From Anaerotignum sp. (GTDB lineage Bacteria > Bacillota > Clostridia > Lachnospirales > Anaerotignaceae), in assembly GCA_020024395.1 (NCBI GenBank), contig JAHHTV010000043.1, forward strand, positions 1 through 10,622: 10,622 nt of DNA. Direction: 5' to 3'. Made by a program: the position numbers and the translations under genes. The notes below the pieces were generated by a model. It was not told where the DNA came from. It saw only the letters and a program-made list of their open reading frames with translations, and made no database searches. This document shows positions 6,056 through 10,622 of this stretch, in pieces (within the stretch, counting starts at the first letter, position 1; each line of letters starts with the position of its first letter).

Positions 6056-6084
6056 ATTATATAAATGCAATCATGATATGACAA
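6056..6084 (-). promoter_or_regulatory. Promoter of the symporter gene
   Basis: On the minus strand TTGTCA (6079-6084) and a perfect TATAAT (6056-6061) are separated by 17 bases. The predicted start is near 6049, giving a leader of about 40 bases to the TTG start. A partial inverted repeat (TCATGATATGA, 6071-6081) overlaps the -35 and could be a repressor site, but it is weak. Confidence 0.65.
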
Positions 6085-6229
6085 GCATTTATCAAAAAAA
6101 TAAGAGAAATGTTTGAGAATATGCCAATATTTTGTTTGAAAATAAAAAAATAAAGCAATATATCATATAAAAAAATATACAAATTTTTCTAAAAAATAAC
6201 ATAATTATACAAAATAGGAAATTATATGA
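6085..6229. other. AT-rich divergent spacer
   Basis: This is the middle of the 276-base spacer between the symporter and the FAIM-like gene. It is very AT-rich, with A/T tracts that could act as UP elements for the promoters on either side. I see no open reading frame with a credible ribosome binding site, no strong hairpin and no RNA gene. Confidence 0.5.
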
Positions 6230-6258
6230 TTGCATATGTGATATTTTTTCGTTATAAT
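6230..6258 (+). promoter_or_regulatory. Promoter of the FAIM-like membrane protein gene
   Basis: TTGCAT (6230-6235) and a perfect TATAAT (6253-6258) are separated by 17 bases, 26 bases ahead of the start codon and just before a GGGGGG ribosome binding site (6274-6279). Confidence 0.6.
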
Positions 6259-6284
6259 AAAAGAAATCAAAAAGGGGGGATTTT

Positions 6285-6767
6285 ATGGCTCTAAAAAAAG
6301 AGTGGACAATTACAACGGCTGATGGTAGTAGACACACTATCAATCGCAAAAATTCTTGGGCATTGGTAGATGGGGAAAAACAGAAAATGGGTTTAAAAAG
6401 TGCATTTATACAACTTTACGACCATGAAATACGCATTGGTGGTAGTGTGTGCCATTTGGTGGTTATAGGCAGAAAATGCGATTTGGCAGTAGATGGTGTA
6501 TTTATAGAAAGTAGACAACCATATGAATCTGTTGGAGCAGTGCCAACATATGCAATCGTGCTTTCTATCATTTCTTGCATTGTTGGCTTTTTGATGAATA
6601 AATGGCTTGGTTTACTCATTGGGGCATTATTAAGTGTATTTTATTGTTCTTTTGCACTGCAAAAAAGACCAACTGCTGCAATATTAACATTTATTGTAGG
6701 TGTTGTATGCCAAATTGTATTTGGTTTTTTGCTTGCGTTTTTTTTGCTCAGTGTACTTTATACTTGA
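6285..6767 (+). CDS. FAIM1-like beta-domain membrane protein, function unknown
   Basis: This is a 160-residue protein in two parts. Residues 5-76 are beta-rich and polar; residues about 87-157 are hydrophobic, with three or four membrane helices. The N-terminal pattern (W7-TITTADG, HTI, LVDG 27-30, FIQLYDHEIRIGG 41-53, and DLAVDGVFIES 66-76) resembles the beta-sandwich of eukaryotic FAIM1, where W-x-V-x-L-x-DG, H-x-I, VDG, F-x-L-x-G-x-E-x-F and LEINGKS occur in the same order. I noticed this by eye from memory of FAIM1; it is not an established assignment. The soluble domain is presumably cytosolic, as there is no signal peptide before it. ATG 6285 has a GGGGGG site five bases upstream and its own promoter. 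A strong terminator follows, so the gene appears monocistronic. Function unknown. Confidence 0.85.
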   Translation: MALKKEWTITTADGSRHTINRKNSWALVDGEKQKMGLKSAFIQLYDHEIRIGGSVCHLVVIGRKCDLAVDGVFIESRQPYESVGAVPTYAIVLSIISCIVGFLMNKWLGLLIGALLSVFYCSFALQKRPTAAILTFIVGVVCQIVFGFLLAFFLLSVLYT

Positions 6768-6775
6768 CATATCAG

Positions 6776-6810
6776 AAAAGGGTATCCACAGATTGTGGAT
6801 ACCCTTTTTT
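6776..6810. terminator. Bidirectional rho-independent terminator
   Basis: A perfect 15-bp stem, AAAAGGGTATCCACA (6776-6790) with its complement at 6794-6808, closes on the three-base loop GAT and is followed by a T run; the A run on the other side serves the minus strand. It ends the FAIM-like gene (8 bases after its stop) and the convergent nifJ transcript (33 bases after its stop). Confidence 0.95.
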
Positions 6811-6843
6811 ATTCAGTAATTACTTGCAATGCAATTTACGGGA

Positions 6844-9800
6844 TTATTGTTCTGCAAGTTTCTTATATGTCTGATATTTTTCTTTTGCTTGTTCAGCAGC
6901 TTCTTTGAGCAATACTTCTGCTGTTTCGGGGAATGTACGCACCAAAGAGGAGTAACGTACTTCACCCATGATAAATTCGTTGTAATCCAAAGTAGGTTCT
7001 TTGGAGTCCAAAATGAAAGGATTTTTACCCTGTTTTTTCAAATCTGGGTTGTAACGGTACAAGAACCAGTAACCAGCATCAACAGCCAATTTTGCTTCCA
7101 AAGATGCATTTGCCATACCTTTGGAGATACCGTGGTTGATACAAGGTGCATAAGCGATAATCAAAGAAGGGCCTTTGTAAGCTTCTGCTTCTTTCATTGC
7201 TTTGATTAACTGTGCAGGATTTGCACCCAACGAAACTTGTGCAACATAAATGTAGCCATAGCTCATTGCCAACATACCCAAGTCTTTTTTCACAGTTGGT
7301 TTACCACCTGCTGCGAACTGAACAACTGCACCAATAGGGGTTGCTTTGGAGGATTGACCACCTGTGTTGGAGTACAATTCTGTATCTACAACCAATACGT
7401 TTACGTCAGCACCAGAAGCCAATACATGGTCTAAACCGCCGTAACCGATATCGTAAGCCCAACCGTCACCACCATACATCCACATGGATTTTTTAGTCAG
7501 GTGTTCTTTGTTTTCTTGTATAAATGCTTTCAATTCTGCTGCTTCACCGCTTACAGACAATTTATCCAAAGCTGCCAACAGAGCCAATGTGTCTGCTTTG
7601 CTTCTGTGACCATCGTCATAGTTTTCCAGCCATACATCAGCAGCAGCTTTGAATGTTGCATCGTCAACCAATGCCAACAATTCTTTCAGTTTCATGGTTA
7701 CACGTTCTCTTTGTTGTTCAACAGCAAGTACCATACCCAAAGAGAATTCGGCATTGTTTTCAAACAAGGAATTACTCCAAGCAGGACCCCAACCGTCTTT
7801 GTTTGTTGTGTAAGGAACACAAGGCGCAGCAGCACCCCAAGCCTGTGTACAACCAGTTGCGTTTGCCAGATACATTCTGTCACCATAAAGCTGTGTCATC
7901 AATTTTGCGTAAGCTGTTTCACCACAACCTGCACAAGCACCAGAGAATTCCAGCAGAGGTTGTTCAAATTGGCTACCTTTTACGCTATATTTGTCCATAG
8001 GATTTTCTTTGTAAGACAATTCCAAAGAGAAGTCCCAGTTAGGTTGTTCGTGCATTTGTGTATCCAAAGGTTTCATAACCAATGCTTTTCCTTTTGCAGG
8101 GCAAGCTTCTACGCAGACGCCACAGCCTTGACAATCCAGAGGGTCTACCTGTATACGATATTGATATTTTGCAATTTCGCCAGCGCCGTTTGCTTTTTTG
8201 GTTACATAACCTTCTGGTGCGTTCTGTGCTTCTTCGTCTGTCAACAGGAAAGGACGGATACAAGCATGTGGACACACATAAGAACATTGGTTACATTGGA
8301 TACATTTTGTAGGATCCCATTCAGGTACATCAATGGCAACACCACGTTTTTCATAAGCGGATGTACCCAAAGGTGCAGTACCATCTTCTCTGCCAACGAA
8401 TACAGAAACAGGCAATGAGTCACCTTTCAATGCATTCATAGGAACCAACAGTTTTTCCACATATTCAGGCAATACACGTTTGATTTCGTCTTTATCAACG
8501 TCTTTTGCATCTTTCCAGCTATCAGGCACGTCGATTTTCACCAAACCGTTCAAACCAGCGTCTACAGCAGCATAGTTCATGTTTACAACTTTTTCACCTT
8601 TTTTGCCGTAAGATTTTTCGATAGCGGCTTTCATATAACCAACTGCATCATCAACAGGGATAATGTTTGCCAGTTTGAAAAATGCGGACTGCAATACAGA
8701 GTTTGTTCTGTTACCCAGACCGATTTCACGGCAGATTTCCACAGCGTCGATGGTGTAGAAATTGATATTGTTATTTGCGATATAACGTTTCACTTCTGCA
8801 GGCAGATGTTTTTCCAAATCTTCGCCTTTCCAACCACAGTTGAGCAAGAATGTGCCGCCTGGTTTGATTTCGGAAACGATATCATATTTAGAAATATAAG
8901 ATTGATTGTGACAAGCCACAAAATCAGCTTTGAATACCAAATAGCTGGAGCGGATAGGTACATCACCAAAACGCAAGTGAGATTTTGTGATACCGCCAGA
9001 TTTTTTGGTATCATATTCAAAATAAGCTTGTGCATATTTGTCTGTGTGGTCACCGATGATTTTGATGGAGTTTTTGTTTGCACCAACTGTACCATCAGAA
9101 CCCAAGCCCCAGAATTTGCAAGCGATTGTGCTTTCGTCTGTTACTTCAGGTTCAGGACCTACTTCGATAGATGTCATGGAAACGTCATCAATGATACCAA
9201 CTGTGAAGTGGTTTTTCTTGTTGCCTTTCATGTTATCAAATACAGCAACAACCTGTGCAGGAGTAACGTCTTTGGAGGACAGACCGTATCTACCAGCCAA
9301 TACCAAAGGTGTTCTGCCTGCTTCCATCAATGCGGAACAAACATCTTGATACAAAGGTTCGCCCAAAGAACCAGGTTCTTTTGTTCTGTCTAAAACAGTG
9401 ATAACTTTTGCTGTTTCAGGCAAAGCAGCCATAAAGTGTTTCATGGAGAAAGGACGATACAAATGTACTTGCAAGAAACCTACTTTTTCGCCTTTTGCAG
9501 TCAAGTTTTCGATAACTTCTTGTGCAGCACCTGTGATAGAGCCCATCGCAATCAAAACATGTTCTGCATCAGCAGCACCAAAGTAATTGAACAATTTGTA
9601 GTTTCTGCCTGTAATTTTGTTGATTTCGTTCATGTAATTTTCCACGATTTCAGGCAAACGTGTATAGAAGGGGTTTGCTGCTTCTCTGTTTTGGAAGAAT
9701 ACGTCAGGGTTTTGTACAGTAGAACGTTGTACAGGGTGTTCTGGGTTCAGAGCATTTTTACGGAATTTTGTCAATGCTTCTTGGTCAACCAGTTTTTCGA

Positions 9801-10374
9801 TATCTTCATAGTCTATCACTTCAATTTTCTGTAATTCGTGAGAAGTACGGAAACCATCGAAGAAATGAATGAATGGTACACTGCTTTTGATAGCAGCCAA
9901 GTGTGCGACACCGCCCAAGTCCATAACTTCTTGTACAGAAGCGGAAGAAAGCATAGCAGTACCGATTTGACGACAAGCCATAACGTCGGAATGGTCACCG
10001 AAAATAGAGAATGCGTGTGTACCAACAGTTCTGGAACTAACATGGAACACGCCAGGTTTTAATTGTCCAGCAATACGGTAGATACCAGGTATCATCAGCA
10101 AAAGCCCTTGAGAGGCTGTGTATGTAGTTGTTAAAGTACCAGCTTCCAAAGCACCATGCATAGCACCAGCTGCACCAGCTTCGGATTCCATTTCTACCAA
10201 ACGTACGGTTTGACCGAAAATGTTTTTCTTACCATTTGCAGACCAGCTGTCAACGTGTTCTGCCATTGGAGAAGAAGGGGTGATGGGATAGATAGTTGCT
10301 ACTTCTGTAAAAGCATAGGAAATATAAGCAGCAGCTTCGTTCCCATCCATGGTTTTCATAATTTTTGTATTCAT
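6844..10374 (-). CDS. nifJ: Pyruvate:ferredoxin (flavodoxin) oxidoreductase
   Basis: This is a homodimeric single-chain enzyme of 1176 residues that oxidises pyruvate with CoA to acetyl-CoA and CO2, reducing ferredoxin; it is central to clostridial fermentation. Domain I starts with YPITPSSP (29-36) and SSRTVGTH (113-120), whose Thr32 and Arg115 match active-site residues of the Desulfovibrio africanus enzyme. The EKR-type domain includes FWGLGSDGTVGANKNSIK (421-438). The ferredoxin domain binds two [4Fe-4S] clusters: C691/694/697/701 and C748/751/754/758. The proximal cluster is held by C814, C817, C842 and C1078. GDGWAYDIG (969-977) and NTGGQ (1003-1007) bind thiamine diphosphate and magnesium. 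All key residues are present. The protein ends near 1176, without the roughly 60-residue C-terminal extension linked to oxygen protection in D. africanus. AAAGGAG nine bases before ATG and a near-consensus promoter indicate strong expression. It is monocistronic here. Confidence 0.98.
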   Translation of the reverse strand: MNTKIMKTMDGNEAAAYISYAFTEVATIYPITPSSPMAEHVDSWSANGKKNIFGQTVRLVEMESEAGAAGAMHGALEAGTLTTTYTASQGLLLMIPGIYRIAGQLKPGVFHVSSRTVGTHAFSIFGDHSDVMACRQIGTAMLSSASVQEVMDLGGVAHLAAIKSSVPFIHFFDGFRTSHELQKIEVIDYEDIEKLVDQEALTKFRKNALNPEHPVQRSTVQNPDVFFQNREAANPFYTRLPEIVENYMNEINKITGRNYKLFNYFGAADAEHVLIAMGSITGAAQEVIENLTAKGEKVGFLQVHLYRPFSMKHFMAALPETAKVITVLDRTKEPGSLGEPLYQDVCSALMEAGRTPLVLAGRYGLSSKDVTPAQVVAVFDNMKGNKKNHFTVGIIDDVSMTSIEVGPEPEVTDESTIACKFWGLGSDGTVGANKNSIKIIGDHTDKYAQAYFEYDTKKSGGITKSHLRFGDVPIRSSYLVFKADFVACHNQSYISKYDIVSEIKPGGTFLLNCGWKGEDLEKHLPAEVKRYIANNNINFYTIDAVEICREIGLGNRTNSVLQSAFFKLANIIPVDDAVGYMKAAIEKSYGKKGEKVVNMNYAAVDAGLNGLVKIDVPDSWKDAKDVDKDEIKRVLPEYVEKLLVPMNALKGDSLPVSVFVGREDGTAPLGTSAYEKRGVAIDVPEWDPTKCIQCNQCSYVCPHACIRPFLLTDEEAQNAPEGYVTKKANGAGEIAKYQYRIQVDPLDCQGCGVCVEACPAKGKALVMKPLDTQMHEQPNWDFSLELSYKENPMDKYSVKGSQFEQPLLEFSGACAGCGETAYAKLMTQLYGDRMYLANATGCTQAWGAAAPCVPYTTNKDGWGPAWSNSLFENNAEFSLGMVLAVEQQRERVTMKLKELLALVDDATFKAAADVWLENYDDGHRSKADTLALLAALDKLSVSGEAAELKAFIQENKEHLTKKSMWMYGGDGWAYDIGYGGLDHVLASGADVNVLVVDTELYSNTGGQSSKATPIGAVVQFAAGGKPTVKKDLGMLAMSYGYIYVAQVSLGANPAQLIKAMKEAEAYKGPSLIIAYAPCINHGISKGMANASLEAKLAVDAGYWFLYRYNPDLKKQGKNPFILDSKEPTLDYNEFIMGEVRYSSLVRTFPETAEVLLKEAAEQAKEKYQTYKKLAEQ

Positions 10375-10429
10375 GTGGAAAATCTCCTTTCATATACATA
10401 TAAAATATCCCCGTAATTGCTATATTTTT

Positions 10430-10458
10430 ATGATAGTGTATTTTGCATACATTGTCAA
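10430..10458 (-). promoter_or_regulatory. nifJ promoter
   Basis: On the minus strand a perfect TTGACA (10453-10458) and TATCAT (10430-10435) are separated by exactly 17 bases. The predicted start is near 10423, giving a leader of about 48 bases with an AAAGGAG ribosome binding site. I see no Rex-type operator (TTGTTAA-N4-TTAACAA) near it. Confidence 0.8.
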
Positions 10459-10552
10459 GAAATTACCAAAAATAAAACATGAAAATCATAAAATTCTCAG
10501 ATTTGTACAAAAAGGCATATTATTGCAGAAAAAAACTACCAATATAAATAAA

Positions 10553-10586
10553 AAAAATAGAACAAAAAGGAAAAATAGAACAAAAA
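10553..10586. repeat. Tandem 16-bp direct repeat, A-rich
   Basis: AAAAATAGAACAAAAA occurs twice (10553-10568 and 10571-10586), separated only by GG, about 95-130 bases upstream of the nifJ -35. It lies in an A-rich stretch and could be a curved or UP-like element, a protein-binding pair, or slippage-generated DNA. The rest of 10459-10622 contains no gene I can support; the window ends within this spacer. Confidence 0.7.
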
Positions 10587-10622
10587 AATGTAGAAAAAAT
10601 TTAGGATAAAATTGTATAACAA

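Noticed and set aside
7501..8418. Long open frame (305 codons) on the plus strand
   Set aside because: It is antisense to nifJ, rich in Cys, Phe and Gln as shadow frames are, has no ribosome binding site, and overlaps a protein with every PFOR motif intact.
10375..10423. Possible riboswitch in the nifJ leader
   Set aside because: The predicted leader is only about 48 bases and has no conserved aptamer-like structure.
1..10622. Mobile elements, CRISPR arrays, tRNA or rRNA genes
   Set aside because: I saw no transposase or integrase motifs, terminal inverted repeats, regularly spaced repeats, cloverleaf sequences or rRNA signatures on either strand.

Overview
The window reads as chromosomal DNA of an anaerobic, low-GC Firmicute, most likely a clostridium of the Lachnospirales/Anaerotignum type. 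The evidence is AT-rich spacers, strong AGGAGG-type ribosome binding sites, a full-length single-chain pyruvate:ferredoxin oxidoreductase, a clostridial Crp/Fnr regulator next to a Cys-rich ferredoxin-like protein, and a near-perfect ParB box (parS). The genus assignment is inference. I see no phage, transposon, CRISPR array, tRNA or rRNA.

Layout. 1-150 has no gene; it holds a parS-like palindrome (33-48) and a probable terminator. 151-357 (-) is a small two-helix membrane protein. 474-3236 (+) is a compact four-gene operon: an alpha/beta-hydrolase-fold protein lacking the usual catalytic triad, two tandem paralogous hotdog (PaaI-type) proteins of which only the second keeps the HGG motif, and proC. 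3266-3940 (-) is a Crp/Fnr-family regulator, divergent from 4043-4732 (+), a ferredoxin-domain protein. A perfect 16-bp palindrome of Crp/Fnr geometry lies between them. A 14-bp-stem bidirectional terminator separates the latter from 4767-6008 (-), a dicarboxylate/amino-acid:cation symporter. 6285-6767 (+) encodes a beta-rich domain resembling FAIM1 fused to membrane helices. A second long bidirectional terminator separates it from nifJ (6844-10374, -), which has a near-consensus promoter. 10459-10622 is an A-rich upstream region with a 16-bp direct repeat.

How the genes may work together. NifJ is central to fermentation, making acetyl-CoA, CO2 and reduced ferredoxin from pyruvate. The Crp/Fnr-ferredoxin pair looks like a small redox or nitrosative-stress regulatory module of the kind often found beside hcp, though hcp is absent here. 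ProC and the symporter both touch glutamate-family amino-acid metabolism but are not in one operon. The most unusual features are the operon of an active-looking and a degenerate hotdog protein next to a degenerate hydrolase, the FAIM-like membrane protein, and the isolated parS site.
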